From positions 3,534,001 through 3,598,000 of the forward strand of contig NZ_CP062500.1 of the NCBI RefSeq assembly GCF_014879975.1: a stretch of DNA of 64,000 nt, read 5' to 3'. The stretch's first letter is position 1. Every line of letters begins with the position of its first letter. The stretch is from Vibrio bathopelagicus. Its GTDB lineage: Bacteria; Pseudomonadota; Gammaproteobacteria; Enterobacterales; Vibrionaceae. Under the pieces are notes generated by a model. The model ran no database searches. It was given only the letters and a program-made list of their open reading frames with translations, and was not told where the DNA came from. This document shows, piece by piece, positions 55,789 through 64,000 of this stretch. The translations under genes were made by a program, and so were the position numbers.

Positions 55789-57069
55789 ATGAATGTTCGC
55801 GCTGCTGCTGCAAATGTCCTATTCCAAGTTGTCGACAAAGGCCACTCTCTTTCACACGCTCTCCCTGCGGCTCAAAAAACGATCCGTCCGCGAGACCATG
55901 CTCTACTGCAAGAGATTTGCTACGGCGCACTTCGTTACCTGCCTCGCTTAGAGTCAATCGCTAACGAACTGATGGAAAACTCGCTTAAAGGTAAAAAGCG
56001 CGTCTTCCACCATCTGATCTTAGTAGGCATTTACCAGTTGAGCTTTATGCGCATTCCTTCGCATGCTGCTGTTGCTGAAACTGTTGAAGCAACCAAAACA
56101 CTGCGCGGCCCAAGCCTCAGTGGTTTGATCAATGCAGTGCTTCGCAGCTATCTGCGCGATCAAGAAGAGCTAGATGAGAAAGCAGTTAGCCACAATGCGG
56201 GCAAATACAGTCATCCAAGCTGGATCCTAAAAATGCTTCAAGAAAGCTACCCAGATCAATGGGAGCAATTGGTTGAAGCAAACAACAGCAAGGCACCAAT
56301 GTGGCTGCGTGTAAACCGCCAACACCACACTCGTGACGAGTATGTTGAACTGCTTAAAAACGAAAACATTGAATACACACTGCACCCTGAAGCGGCTGAT
56401 GCCATAAAATTAGCGTCACCTTGTGATGTTACTTTGCTTCCTGGTTTCGACCGAGGCTGGGTATCAGTACAAGACGCTGCAGCTCAACTTTCTGTTGATT
56501 ACCTAACACCAAAAGATGGTGAGCTAATCCTTGATTGCTGTGCTGCTCCTGGCGGTAAAACTGCGCACATTCTTGAACATACTCAAGACACTGAAGTGGT
56601 TGCGATTGACAGTGATATTAAACGCCTAGACCGTGTTTACGATAACCTTGAACGCCTACAACTACGTGCCGACGTAATCTGTGGTGATGCTCGCTACCCT
56701 GAAGAGTGGTGGACGGGCAGTCAGTTCGACCGCATCCTACTTGATGCTCCGTGTTCAGCGACTGGTGTAATTCGCCGTCACCCTGACATTAAGTGGCTAC
56801 GCCGTGCATCTGATATCGATGCACTAGCAGAGCTACAAAGCGAGATCTTGGATGCAATGTGGCGCCAGCTAAAAGAAGGTGGCACCATGGTTTATGCGAC
56901 ATGCTCTATCACACCACAAGAAAACGTGCTGCAAGTGAAAGCATTCCTAGAGCGTACCGAGAACGCAACGCTGGTTGGGTCTGATATCGAGAAACCGGGT
57001 CGTCAAATACTGCCTGGTGAAGAAGATATGGATGGCTTCTACTACGCAGTTCTAGTAAAACAGGCATAA
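55789..57069 (+). CDS. rsmB: 16S rRNA m5C967 methyltransferase RsmB
   Basis: SAM-dependent methyltransferase with an N-terminal NusB-like domain. Visible: [15 protein letters not shown] (SAM site), [15 protein letters not shown] with the PC cysteine, and YATCSI with the catalytic Cys. The start MNVRAAAA (55789) gives 426 residues and fits relatives; an ATG at 55759 in frame is possible and neither has a good ribosome site. A GAGGGCA/TGCCCTC hairpin lies just before. Confidence 0.93.
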   Translation: MNVRAAAANVLFQVVDKGHSLSHALPAAQKTIRPRDHALLQEICYGALRYLPRLESIANELMENSLKGKKRVFHHLILVGIYQLSFMRIPSHAAVAETVEATKTLRGPSLSGLINAVLRSYLRDQEELDEKAVSHNAGKYSHPSWILKMLQESYPDQWEQLVEANNSKAPMWLRVNRQHHTRDEYVELLKNENIEYTLHPEAADAIKLASPCDVTLLPGFDRGWVSVQDAAAQLSVDYLTPKDGELILDCCAAPGGKTAHILEHTQDTEVVAIDSDIKRLDRVYDNLERLQLRADVICGDARYPEEWWTGSQFDRILLDAPCSATGVIRRHPDIKWLRRASDIDALAELQSEILDAMWRQLKEGGTMVYATCSITPQENVLQVKAFLERTENATLVGSDIEKPGRQILPGEEDMDGFYYAVLVKQA

Positions 57070-57074
57070 CAACT

Positions 57075-57114
57075 AACAGCGGCTAAGAATTTATTTCTTA
57101 GCCGCTGTTTCTTT
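57075..57114 (+). terminator. Terminator of def-fmt-rsmB
   Basis: AACAGCGGCTAAGAA / TTCTTAGCCGCTGTT stem with TTCTTT exit, directly after rsmB. trkA therefore has its own promoter or depends on read-through. Confidence 0.9.
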
Positions 57115-57179
57115 CTAGTGCTTTATCAAAGCGAAATGAGATCACTAGAATTACAACGGCAAAAAATAAGAGAAAGGCT

Positions 57180-58556
57180 ATGAAGATCATTATTCTAGGT
57201 GCTGGACAAGTTGGCGGTACCCTTGCTGAAAACCTAGTAGGTGAAAACAATGACATCACGATCGTCGACCGTAATGCCGACAGACTGCGTGAACTTCAAG
57301 ACAAATATGACCTTAGGGTTGTAAACGGTTATGCCAGCCACCCGAACACACTACGTGAAGCGGGCGCGCAAGATGCCGATATGTTGGTTGCCGTAACCAA
57401 CATGGATGAAACCAACATGGCCGCATGTCAGGTTGCCTTCTCTCTGTTTAACACACCGAACCGTATTGCCCGAATCCGCTCTCCACAGTATTTAGAAGAG
57501 AAAGAAGCACTCTTCAAATCAGGTGCGATTCCGGTCGATCATTTAATTGCGCCAGAAGAACTCGTCACTAGCTACATCGAACGTTTGATCCAATACCCAG
57601 GCGCATTGCAGGTTGTTAGCTTTGCAGAGCAGAAAGTAAGCCTAGTTGCAGTAAAAGCCTACTACGGTGGCCCACTGGTTGGTAACGCACTATCTGCTTT
57701 GCGTGAACACATGCCTCACATCGATACACGTGTTGCTGCTATTTTCCGTCAAGGTCGCCCTATTCGCCCACAAGGCACTACCATCATTGAAGCCGATGAT
57801 GAAGTTTTCTTCGTCGCAGCAAGTAACCACATCCGCTCAGTAATGAGTGAGCTGCAACGCCTAGAGAAACCGTACCGCCGCATCATGATTGTCGGTGGTG
57901 GTAACATTGGTGCAAGCTTGGCAAAACGCCTAGAGCAGAGTTATAGCATCAAGCTTATTGAGCGCAGCTACACTCGCGCCGAGAAGCTATCTGAAGAATT
58001 AGAAAACACCATCGTATTCTGTGGTGATGCAGCCGACCAAGAACTACTAACCGAAGAGAACATCGATCAGGTGGATGTGTTTATTGCACTAACCAATGAA
58101 GATGAAACCAACATCATGTCAGCGATGCTGGCTAAGCGAATGGGTGCCAAGAAAGTAATGGTACTGATTCAGCGTGGTGCTTACGTCGATCTTGTTCAGG
58201 GTGGTGTGATTGATATTGCGATATCTCCACAGCAAGCGACCATTTCTGCGCTACTTACTCACGTTCGTCGTGCTGATATTGTTAACGTATCATCTCTACG
58301 TCGCGGTGCTGCAGAGGCGATTGAAGCCATTGCTCACGGTGACGAAACCACCTCTAAGGTTGTTGGCCGAGCAATTGGCGACATAAAACTGCCACCGGGT
58401 ACCACCATTGGTGCGATTGTTCGCGGAGAAGAAGTACTTATCGCACACGATAGAACCGTAATCGAACAGGACGATCACGTAGTGATGTTCCTAGTGGACA
58501 AGAAATACGTACCTGATGTTGAGTCTCTATTCCAACCGAGCCCCTTCTTCTTATAG
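57180..58556 (+). CDS. trkA: Trk potassium-uptake regulator TrkA
   Basis: Cytoplasmic NAD/ATP-binding subunit of the Trk system. Two Rossmann domains, [17 protein letters not shown] at 3-19 and [18 protein letters not shown] at about 233-250, each followed by a TrkA-C domain. 458 residues. AGAGAAAGGCT precedes the ATG. trkH follows after 80 nt. Confidence 0.96.
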   Translation: MKIIILGAGQVGGTLAENLVGENNDITIVDRNADRLRELQDKYDLRVVNGYASHPNTLREAGAQDADMLVAVTNMDETNMAACQVAFSLFNTPNRIARIRSPQYLEEKEALFKSGAIPVDHLIAPEELVTSYIERLIQYPGALQVVSFAEQKVSLVAVKAYYGGPLVGNALSALREHMPHIDTRVAAIFRQGRPIRPQGTTIIEADDEVFFVAASNHIRSVMSELQRLEKPYRRIMIVGGGNIGASLAKRLEQSYSIKLIERSYTRAEKLSEELENTIVFCGDAADQELLTEENIDQVDVFIALTNEDETNIMSAMLAKRMGAKKVMVLIQRGAYVDLVQGGVIDIAISPQQATISALLTHVRRADIVNVSSLRRGAAEAIEAIAHGDETTSKVVGRAIGDIKLPPGTTIGAIVRGEEVLIAHDRTVIEQDDHVVMFLVDKKYVPDVESLFQPSPFFL

Positions 58557-58636
58557 CCTTGTTCTCGTAAGTTTCTTCTCACAACCTTCTTCTTGTGAAA
58601 ACGACGCTTCGGCACAAAGCGGTGGTCTATTAAGCT

Positions 58637-60082
58637 ATGGTCAACTTTCGTCCGATATTATTAGTGATTGGGTTAGTGTTATCAAAACTCGCCCTTTTCA
58701 TGTACATCCCCACATTGGTTGCCTTCTTTACTGGCACCGGTGGCTTTCTCGAGTTTGGTCAATCGGTAGTGATCACGCACATTGTGGCGTTTATCTGCTT
58801 GAGCTTAGGCCGCTCCGCTAAGTTTCGATTAGGGGTGCGGGATATGTTCCTTATCACCTCTTTGGTTTGGACAATTGCCAGCGCCTTTGCCGCACTGCCG
58901 TTTGTGTTCATTAACCACATCAGCTTTACAGACGCCTACTTCGAAACCATGTCGGGCATCACCACGACGGGTTCAACGGTATTAAGTGGCTTAGACAGCA
59001 TGGCACCAAGCATTCTACTATGGCGATCCATATTGCAGTGGCTAGGTGGCATCGGCTTTATCGTAATGGCGGTAGCAGTACTGCCAATGCTCAACGTCGG
59101 TGGTATGCGCCTGTTCCAAACTGAGTCTTCCGATTGGTCAGATAAAAGCAGCCCACGAGCGAAAACAGTCGCAAAAAACATTGTGGCGGTTTATTTAGTA
59201 CTGACAGGCTTGTGCTTGGTGAGTTATCTATTTGCGGGAATGAGCGTCTTTGATGCCATCAATCACGCATTCACAACGCTCTCAACTGGCGGTTACTCGA
59301 CCTCAGACAGCTCAATGAATCACTTCTCTAACAGCGCCCACTGGGTCGGAACTGCGTTCATGTTCCTTGGTGGCCTGCCATTCTTACTGTTTGTCAGTGC
59401 ACTTCGCGGCCGAAAGCTCTCATTACTCTATAAAGACGCGCAAGTCAGAGGCTTCACTTACCTATTCTTAGTCACCAGTGCTGTGATCTCCACATGGTTG
59501 GTAATGAGAGATGGTTATAGTGTGATGGATGCTCTGCGTGTCTCGATGTTCAATATCGTATCAGTCGTCACCACAACCGGTTTTGGCTTAGAAGACTTCA
59601 CCGCATGGGGCGCACTACCAACCACACTGTTTGCCTTTCTAATGATGGCAGGAGCCTGTTCAGGTTCGACTTCCGGTGGTATTAAAATCTTCCGCTTCCA
59701 GATCGCGATGACCATGCTCCACAAGCAAATGATGAAGCTAATTCATCCATCAGGTGTGTTTGTTCAACGATACAACCAACGCCCTGTCAGTGACGACATC
59801 GTTCGCTCATTAGTCGCATTTGGTTTGATGTTCTTTATTACCATTATCTTCATCGCTGGTTGCTTGAGTGCGATGGGATTAGACCCGATAACAAGCATCT
59901 CGGGTGCGATTACAGCTGTAGCCAACGTTGGCCCAGGCATGGGTAGCGTGATCGGCCCAACGGGTAACTTTGCACCACTACCAGACGCTGCTAAATGGTT
60001 ATTAAGCTTAGGTATGTTGATGGGCCGACTTGAGATACTGACGCTAATTGTTCTATTTTTCCCAGCCTTTTGGCGACGCTAA
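58637..60082 (+). CDS. trkH: Trk potassium channel subunit TrkH
   Basis: Inner-membrane K+ pathway of 481 residues with four pore repeats; selectivity segments TTTGSTVLSG, TLSTGGYST, VTTTGFGLED and AVANVGPGMG are visible. ATP-gated through TrkA. Start is the ATG at 58637, with a weak ribosome site. Size equals that of E. coli TrkH. Confidence 0.96.
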   Translation: MVNFRPILLVIGLVLSKLALFMYIPTLVAFFTGTGGFLEFGQSVVITHIVAFICLSLGRSAKFRLGVRDMFLITSLVWTIASAFAALPFVFINHISFTDAYFETMSGITTTGSTVLSGLDSMAPSILLWRSILQWLGGIGFIVMAVAVLPMLNVGGMRLFQTESSDWSDKSSPRAKTVAKNIVAVYLVLTGLCLVSYLFAGMSVFDAINHAFTTLSTGGYSTSDSSMNHFSNSAHWVGTAFMFLGGLPFLLFVSALRGRKLSLLYKDAQVRGFTYLFLVTSAVISTWLVMRDGYSVMDALRVSMFNIVSVVTTTGFGLEDFTAWGALPTTLFAFLMMAGACSGSTSGGIKIFRFQIAMTMLHKQMMKLIHPSGVFVQRYNQRPVSDDIVRSLVAFGLMFFITIIFIAGCLSAMGLDPITSISGAITAVANVGPGMGSVIGPTGNFAPLPDAAKWLLSLGMLMGRLEILTLIVLFFPAFWRR

Positions 60083-60108
60083 TTACGCGAATTTTTAAGG
60101 AAACACAG

Positions 60109-60648
60109 ATGAAATCATACCTACTTATCGCAAGTGCACTGCTTAGTAGCTCTGCATTCGCCGACCAAATGGTGACTCTACCTGATGGTAAAGAGATCTT
60201 ACTGAAAGACGATTTCACATGGCAATATCATAACAAGGCTTCGTCGAACGGAGAGCCTGTACTAAAAAGTATCCCAATAGCCAAAAATACGCGCGGTACT
60301 ACAATCATAATTGGAGATACAAAGCCAAGCTTACAGGTTTCTAAATCAGGTGTGGATGTTTTGATTGGGGCTGGACTCTACGAAAATGAACAGCTGATTC
60401 TGCCAATTTCAATTACTAACCAAAGTACACAAGCGGTAGTGTTAGTTACCTTAGAAGTTACGGTCTACTCACCAACGGGTGAGCTACTTCATCAAGAAAG
60501 CATTAATACATGGCAATCTATCAAACGTATGGCGGACACTTATCTTCGCCCACAAACCTCTGCCGAAGGTAAATACCTCGCGATTGATGTGGCTAAATAC
60601 CCAGAGTATAAAATCGATGTCGAGATTACTGACGTTTCAACACGCTAA
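60109..60648 (+). CDS. Exported DUF3157-like protein
   Basis: 179 residues. Sec signal of 18 residues (MKSYLLIASALLSSSAFA-D). The mature protein starts with QMVTLPDGKEILLKDDFTWQY, a pattern of the DUF3157 family (recalled). The ATG has AAGGAAACACAG upstream; a longer frame overlaps trkH. Function unknown; it follows trkH by 26 nt and may be cotranscribed. Confidence 0.8.
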   Translation: MKSYLLIASALLSSSAFADQMVTLPDGKEILLKDDFTWQYHNKASSNGEPVLKSIPIAKNTRGTTIIIGDTKPSLQVSKSGVDVLIGAGLYENEQLILPISITNQSTQAVVLVTLEVTVYSPTGELLHQESINTWQSIKRMADTYLRPQTSAEGKYLAIDVAKYPEYKIDVEITDVSTR

Positions 60649-60669
60649 TTTGACCTAGTGTTGTGACGG

Positions 60670-61323
60670 CTAAACTGGCGTCACATACAGATAAATAGCG
60701 AAGAAATGGCAAGCGCAGCCCGCCAATACAAACAAGTGCCAGATGGCATGGTTATAAGGGATGCGTTTTGCCACATAGAAAATCACACCCAGCGAGTAAA
60801 TCACCCCGCCAACCGCCAACAACACCAGGCCACCTATATCGATGTTCATCGCCAATTGATAAACCACAACCAAAGATAGCCAACCCATCGCTAAATAAAT
60901 GAACAGCGATAGACGCTTAAATCGGTACACGAATGCTATCTTCATGATAATACCGACCAACGCAATTCCCCAGATAACCGCCATCAAACCCATTGCGAGT
61001 GGGGTTCTTAAACCGACCAATAAAAAGGGCGTGTAGCTGCCTGCGATCAGTAAGTAAATCGCACAATGGTCGAGAGTTTTCAGTAAGCGCTTGGTTTTTT
61101 CTGTGGTGATCGAGTGGTAAAGCGTAGAAGCAAGAAACAGAAGGATAATGCTGCTGCCATAGACCGTCATGCTGGTAATAGTCAGCATGTCAGCTTGATA
61201 GTCAAACGCACGAATCAGTAGCAGGATTAAACCAACCACACCAAGCACTACGCCTAAGCCATGAGTTATCGCATTAGCGCGTTCTTCGATGTCACTGTAT
61301 TCGCTCGCCGATGATGCAGACAT
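60670..61323 (-). CDS. Hemolysin III / TrhA family membrane protein
   Basis: PAQR-type inner-membrane protein, 217 residues, seven helices. Motifs: NAITHGLG near the start, [22 protein letters not shown], and the late [18 protein letters not shown] with metal-binding His. E. coli TrhA (YqfA) is linked to membrane lipid homeostasis and is reported in the FabR regulon. A palindrome of FabR type lies 45 bp upstream. Confidence 0.92.
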   Translation of the reverse strand: MSASSASEYSDIEERANAITHGLGVVLGVVGLILLLIRAFDYQADMLTITSMTVYGSSIILLFLASTLYHSITTEKTKRLLKTLDHCAIYLLIAGSYTPFLLVGLRTPLAMGLMAVIWGIALVGIIMKIAFVYRFKRLSLFIYLAMGWLSLVVVYQLAMNIDIGGLVLLAVGGVIYSLGVIFYVAKRIPYNHAIWHLFVLAGCACHFFAIYLYVTPV

Positions 61324-61368
61324 GATTATCCTACTAGAGTAAATGTTCGATTAGACTAGTATTACACA

Positions 61369-61392
61369 TTAAGCTTACACGTGTAAGCTTAA
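61369..61392. promoter_or_regulatory. FabR-like operator (24-bp perfect palindrome)
   Basis: The inner 18 bp AGCTTACACGTGTAAGCT match the E. coli FabR pattern AGCGTACANNTGTACGCT except for one symmetric pair. The palindrome extends 3 bp further on each side. It lies in promoter position for the TrhA-family gene. Confidence 0.6.
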
Positions 61393-61467
61393 ATTTTTAT
61401 GACAAAATGACTTCTAAAATGTGCGACAAAGCTGACCGTTGTGACTAGGTAAATATATGCGATTCAG

Positions 61468-62259
61468 CTAAGACGCGCTTTCTAAATACTCGACCACCAT
61501 CTTACCGGCATCTTCTGGTGAGGTATCAAGCGGGACGCTCAATTGGCGTTGTAGCTGACCAATACCAAGCAAGCTCGCTAACATGCCTTTGGCACCATCA
61601 CGATTTCTATCGATCTCAAACCACAGCTTGAGCTCTGTTTCATCGTGATGTGCAACCACCTCCAATTCACGCCACCGGCCATGATAAGGGCCAGTCGTCG
61701 GAACAAATTCGAACTCTTGCACAAACGGTAACTCAAAACCTTCCACCGCTTCACACTCGACTTGGCGAATGCGTAGCCCTTGAGCTTCTAGTTCGTTAAA
61801 GATGCCATCGAGCAATGGATCAGGACGAACCGTTAAAACGTCCTTATCAGACGGATCGATTGCCATCGCAATATCGAGTCCTGTCTCCAGCCACACCTTT
61901 GAATCACCAATCGTAACCGGTGTATTCAGCGGCACATCAAACTCACATTCAAAATCTCGAGTTTCTCCCGGCTGAATAACAAAGGCATACGGTAGGCTCC
62001 ATTTGGCCAACGAGTATGTTTGGTGCATTCGACGTTTATGACCGCCCTCTTGCCTTTGCGAGTTCATGGTGACCTCTTTGACGTAACGACAGCACAAGTT
62101 GAGATCGATGTTGTCGATCTCTTGCGGCTGAGCGCCACCATAGACATGCACAATAATGCTCGCCTTCTTACCTGGGTAAAGCACTTCCTGTTGCAATACA
62201 GAATCCACCTTGGCAGATCCAATTCCAAAACTTGCTAACGTTTTCTTTAAGAACGACAT
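61468..62259 (-). CDS. Spo0M-like arrestin-fold protein
   Basis: 263 residues. Resembles the sporulation-control Spo0M family (MSFLKKTLASFGIGSAKVDSVLQQEVLYPG; QPQEIDNIDLNLCCRY), which in non-sporulating bacteria has no settled role. The ATG at 62259 is chosen because AAGGAGG is 6 nt upstream; a GTG two codons earlier would overlap it. Upstream are Fur-like and palindromic sites shared with the divergent small gene. Confidence 0.85.
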   Translation of the reverse strand: MSFLKKTLASFGIGSAKVDSVLQQEVLYPGKKASIIVHVYGGAQPQEIDNIDLNLCCRYVKEVTMNSQRQEGGHKRRMHQTYSLAKWSLPYAFVIQPGETRDFECEFDVPLNTPVTIGDSKVWLETGLDIAMAIDPSDKDVLTVRPDPLLDGIFNELEAQGLRIRQVECEAVEGFELPFVQEFEFVPTTGPYHGRWRELEVVAHHDETELKLWFEIDRNRDGAKGMLASLLGIGQLQRQLSVPLDTSPEDAGKMVVEYLESAS

Positions 62260-62378
62260 ATGCACCTCCTTTAAAGCATCATCTTAAGCCTGAAAGAGGT
62301 TCAAACTCAAATATACTGCTCACACTATTTTAGCTCTAATATCGTTTAATTATCACTCAGGCGTCGATCGATAACTGA

Positions 62379-62397
62379 GATAATGATAATCTAAGCC
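62379..62397. promoter_or_regulatory. Candidate Fur box
   Basis: GATAATGATAATC matches the first 13 of 19 bases of the Fur consensus (two direct GATAAT hexamers); the third hexamer is degenerate. A further ATCATTATC half lies at 62413-62421. The pair lies between divergent genes. Confidence 0.5.
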
Positions 62398-62399
62398 TT

Positions 62400-62415
62400 G
62401 ATATGCATGCATATC
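62400..62415. repeat. 16-bp palindrome GATATGCATGCATATC
   Basis: A perfect palindrome next to the Fur-like sequences in the spo0M/small-gene divergent region; possible operator. Confidence 0.45.
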
Positions 62416-62439
62416 ATTATCCTGATTTATTTTTCGGAT

Positions 62440-62528
62440 TGGCGAAAGCCAGACGAGTGACTCTTCAAGTAATTGAAGCGAAGCTCATGATAAGTCAGGC
62501 CATTAGATTGGCAATGGATATGCCTGAC
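62440..62528 (+). promoter_or_regulatory. Structured leader of the 55-codon gene
   Basis: Three hairpins in series: TGGC-GAAA-GCCA (62440-62451), CTTCAA-GTAA-TTGAAG (62463-62478), and GTCAGGC (62494-62500) / GCCTGAC (62522-62528) with an inner CATT/AATG stem. The gene starts 15 nt further on. It matches no riboswitch I can recall. Confidence 0.5.
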
Positions 62529-62542
62529 CGTTAGGTAAATTA

Positions 62543-62710
62543 ATGCGCCCAACAGCTGTCAGGTTCTCGCACACCAACCGTAGTGCGATGCGTCGTCGTA
62601 GTGGCTTTGTTGCTGCTCCAACGGCTAAGAAATTGGCTCCTACAATGACTCTCGTTCAGAAGACTGCTTTATTAGCACCGACTGCAACAAAAGTAATTAA
62701 AGCCGCTTAA
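62543..62710 (+). CDS. Small basic 55-residue protein, unknown
   Basis: Not recognised. It reads MRPTAVRFSHTNRSAMRRR and continues with an Ala/Thr/Lys-rich part ending VIKAA; strongly basic, no Cys, no clear membrane helix. TTAGGTAA lies 8-9 nt upstream of the ATG, a structured leader precedes it and an intrinsic terminator follows the stop by 2 nt, so this is a complete small transcription unit. It may be a small protein, a leader peptide or a dual-function RNA. Confidence 0.55.
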   Translation: MRPTAVRFSHTNRSAMRRRSGFVAAPTAKKLAPTMTLVQKTALLAPTATKVIKAA

Positions 62711-62712
62711 CG

Positions 62713-62740
62713 AAAAGCGCAGTTTTTACTGCGCTTTTTT
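62713..62740 (+). terminator. Terminator of the 55-codon gene
   Basis: AAAAGCGCAGT-TTTT-ACTGCGCTTTTTT, an 11-bp stem with T-tract exit, 2 nt after the stop codon. Confidence 0.93.
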
Positions 62741-62841
62741 CTTGCCCCGTCCCGTCTTGCAATGTCTTTACACATTGGTATTCCCTACCCGATTTGATAC
62801 CTTAGCCACAAATCATTATAAAATTTGTGGAGAAGTAAAGT

Positions 62842-63105
62842 ATGAAGTGTCACCGCATTGAGGAACTACTTGAACTGATGGAGCCTGAGTGGCAGAAAGA
62901 TCAAGAGCTTAACCTATTAGAGTTCATCATTAAGCTATCAAAAGAAGCGGGCTACCAAGGTAAGCTTGAAGACCTGACTGATGATGTTCTTATCTATCAT
63001 CTAAAAATGCGTAATAGCGAAAAAGATGAAATGATCCCAGGTCTGAAAAAAGACCAAGAAGATGACTTCAAAACAGCGATTCTTAAAGCGCGCGGTATCA
63101 TCTAA
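62842..63105 (+). CDS. yihD: YihD family protein (DUF1040)
   Basis: 87 residues, closely patterned on E. coli Yih[29 protein letters not shown], and [15 protein letters not shown]. Function unknown. GGAGAAGTAAAGT precedes the ATG; own terminator follows. Confidence 0.93.
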   Translation: MKCHRIEELLELMEPEWQKDQELNLLEFIIKLSKEAGYQGKLEDLTDDVLIYHLKMRNSEKDEMIPGLKKDQEDDFKTAILKARGII

Positions 63106-63133
63106 CCGGCTCAAAACAATCAAACAGACTTTC

Positions 63134-63162
63134 AATAAGCGACCACTCGGTCGCTTATTTTG
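63134..63162 (+). terminator. Terminator of yihD
   Basis: AATAAGCGACC-ACTC-GGTCGCTTATTTTG stem-loop with T-rich exit, about 30 nt after yihD. Confidence 0.9.
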
Positions 63163-63214
63163 TTTCTGTTCGCTATTTTTTCGTCACAACTGTTACCACT
63201 TTTGTTGTTAAAGG

Positions 63215-63256
63215 TTGATTGCGTTAAAGAAATGACAACAAGATTGCCGTTATAAT
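63215..63256 (+). promoter_or_regulatory. Probable ccoG promoter with an FNR-like site
   Basis: TATAAT at 63251-63256 is perfect with no good -35. TTGATTGCGTTAAA (63215-63228) matches the FNR box TTGATNNNNATCAA at 8 of 10 defined bases and is centred about 41.5 bp before the expected start, the class II activator position. The leader to the ATG (about 140 nt) shows nothing else. Confidence 0.45.
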
Positions 63257-63405
63257 CGCCACCCATAAGAATCTTCTAAAATAATAAGAGTCAGTGCTAA
63301 GTCAGCCCATGCACCAAACTCGAAGCTTAGGTTCTCTAACACCATATTTTAAAGCAATGTCGTCAATACTCTCGCAGAAGGGTATAGCCACCAAAAGGAT
63401 AGTCC

Positions 63406-64000
63406 ATGAGTCAGGATAAAATCGATATCAAAGATGTGACTCCTAAAACCTTTAATCCCAAGACACATAAAGGTAATGGAGATCGATTTAACCCAAGTAA
63501 CCGCATCTATGTGCGAGAAAGCAAAGGTAAATTCCAACAGCTACGCCGCTATGGCGGTTGGTTCTTACTTTTACTTTTTGCGCTTATCCCATGGATTCCA
63601 TTTGGTGAACGACAAGCGATCTTGCTCGATATCGGCAGCCAACAGTTCAACTTCTTTGGTACAACTCTGTACCCACAAGATCTGACGCTACTCGCCATCC
63701 TATTCATGATTGCGGCGTTTGGCTTATTCTTCATAACCACCTTCTTAGGACGAGTCTGGTGTGGCTATTTGTGCCCTCAAACCGTCTGGACCTTCATGTA
63801 CATTTGGTTCGAAGAGAAACTGGAAGGCGCGGCTAACAAACGTAAGAAGCAAGATTCAAACAAACTCACCGCCAATTTGGCGATCAGGAAAACACTCAAA
63901 CACATCGCATGGTGGGCTATTGCTATCGCAACCGGCCTCACCTTCGTTGGCTACTTCATTCCAATCAAAGAGTTGGTGGTTGGCTTCTTTACCTTTAATT
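63406..64000 (+). CDS. ccoG: Cytochrome c oxidase accessory protein CcoG (N-terminal part, cut by window edge)
   Basis: First 198 residues of a membrane iron-sulfur protein (RdxA/FixG family) needed for cbb3 oxidase assembly and copper reduction. Visible: soluble start, helix LLLLFALIPWIPF, second helix LLAILFMIAAFGLFFIT, and the cysteine motif GRVWCGYLCPQTVWT. AAAAGGATAGTCC precedes the ATG. The cluster-binding C-terminal part lies beyond the window. Confidence 0.92.
   Translation, partial: MSQDKIDIKDVTPKTFNPKTHKGNGDRFNPSNRIYVRESKGKFQQLRRYGGWFLLLLFALIPWIPFGERQAILLDIGSQQFNFFGTTLYPQDLTLLAILFMIAAFGLFFITTFLGRVWCGYLCPQTVWTFMYIWFEEKLEGAANKRKKQDSNKLTANLAIRKTLKHIAWWAIAIATGLTFVGYFIPIKELVVGFFTFN

Noticed and set aside
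62440..62528. c-di-GMP, glycine, lysine or RyhB-type element in the leader
   Set aside because: GAAA-loop hairpins gave a passing likeness, but none of the conserved blocks of these RNAs is present.

Overview
The window reads as an origin-proximal stretch of the large chromosome of a Vibrio (Vibrionaceae, possibly the V. splendidus group). Support comes from gene order (rho-trxA-rhlB-gppA; thiCEFSGH; yrdD/tsaC/aroE/yrdB/yrdA next to an rrn operon; dprA-smg; def-fmt-rsmB-trkA-trkH), a CsrB-type RNA, and three ParB-type parS sites within 7 kb. The species is an inference. It is almost entirely core genome: no insertion sequence, prophage, integron cassette or CRISPR array was seen.

Layout. 1-8.4 kb: fre (cut by the left edge), a ferredoxin and ubiD; an exported protein of unknown function; rho; trxA; divergent rhlB-gppA. 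8.6-20.4 kb: a ToxR-type membrane regulator, TerC and small MscS proteins, yhhQ under a preQ1-I riboswitch and probable PurR site, recQ, rarD, an AraC regulator, a LysE exporter, periplasmic ggt, then a 418-nt CsrB-like RNA. 20.5-30.7 kb: tpx, uvrD, a bufferin-type RiPP operon (bufA-bufB-bufC-doxX), a small H-NS-like protein, a Bcr/CflA transporter with a divergent LysR regulator, and an aminopeptidase P. 30.8-39.1 kb: the thiamin operon with its TPP riboswitch, crcB, and a multicopper oxidase behind a Fur box. 39.4-45.5 kb: a complete rrn operon on the minus strand (16S, tRNA-Glu, -Lys, -Val, 23S, 5S, tRNA-Asp, tRNA-Trp) with P1 promoter, boxA elements and processing stems. 45.6-64 kb: the yrdA/yrdB/aroE/hemF/tsaC group, purEK behind a PurR box, yrdD-smg-dprA-LysM, def-fmt-rsmB, trkA-trkH, a TrhA (hemolysin III) protein behind a FabR-like palindrome, a Spo0M-like protein, an unrecognised 55-codon gene with a structured leader and its own terminator, yihD, and the start of ccoG.

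How the parts fit together. The thi operon makes HMP-P and thiazole-P and joins them, with TPP feedback at the leader. The buf operon would export a copper-binding peptide after cysteine modification. CsrB would titrate CsrA. The parS sites mark the chromosome centromere. Several regulator sites (PurR, Fur, FabR, LexA, FNR) are proposed from sequence similarity and are graded by confidence.

Most worth a second look: the Fur-box/structured-leader/small-ORF unit at 62.38-62.74 kb, the H-NS-like mini-protein at 26.1 kb, the buf operon, the parS trio (two sites inside genes), and dual PurR plus preQ1 control of yhhQ.
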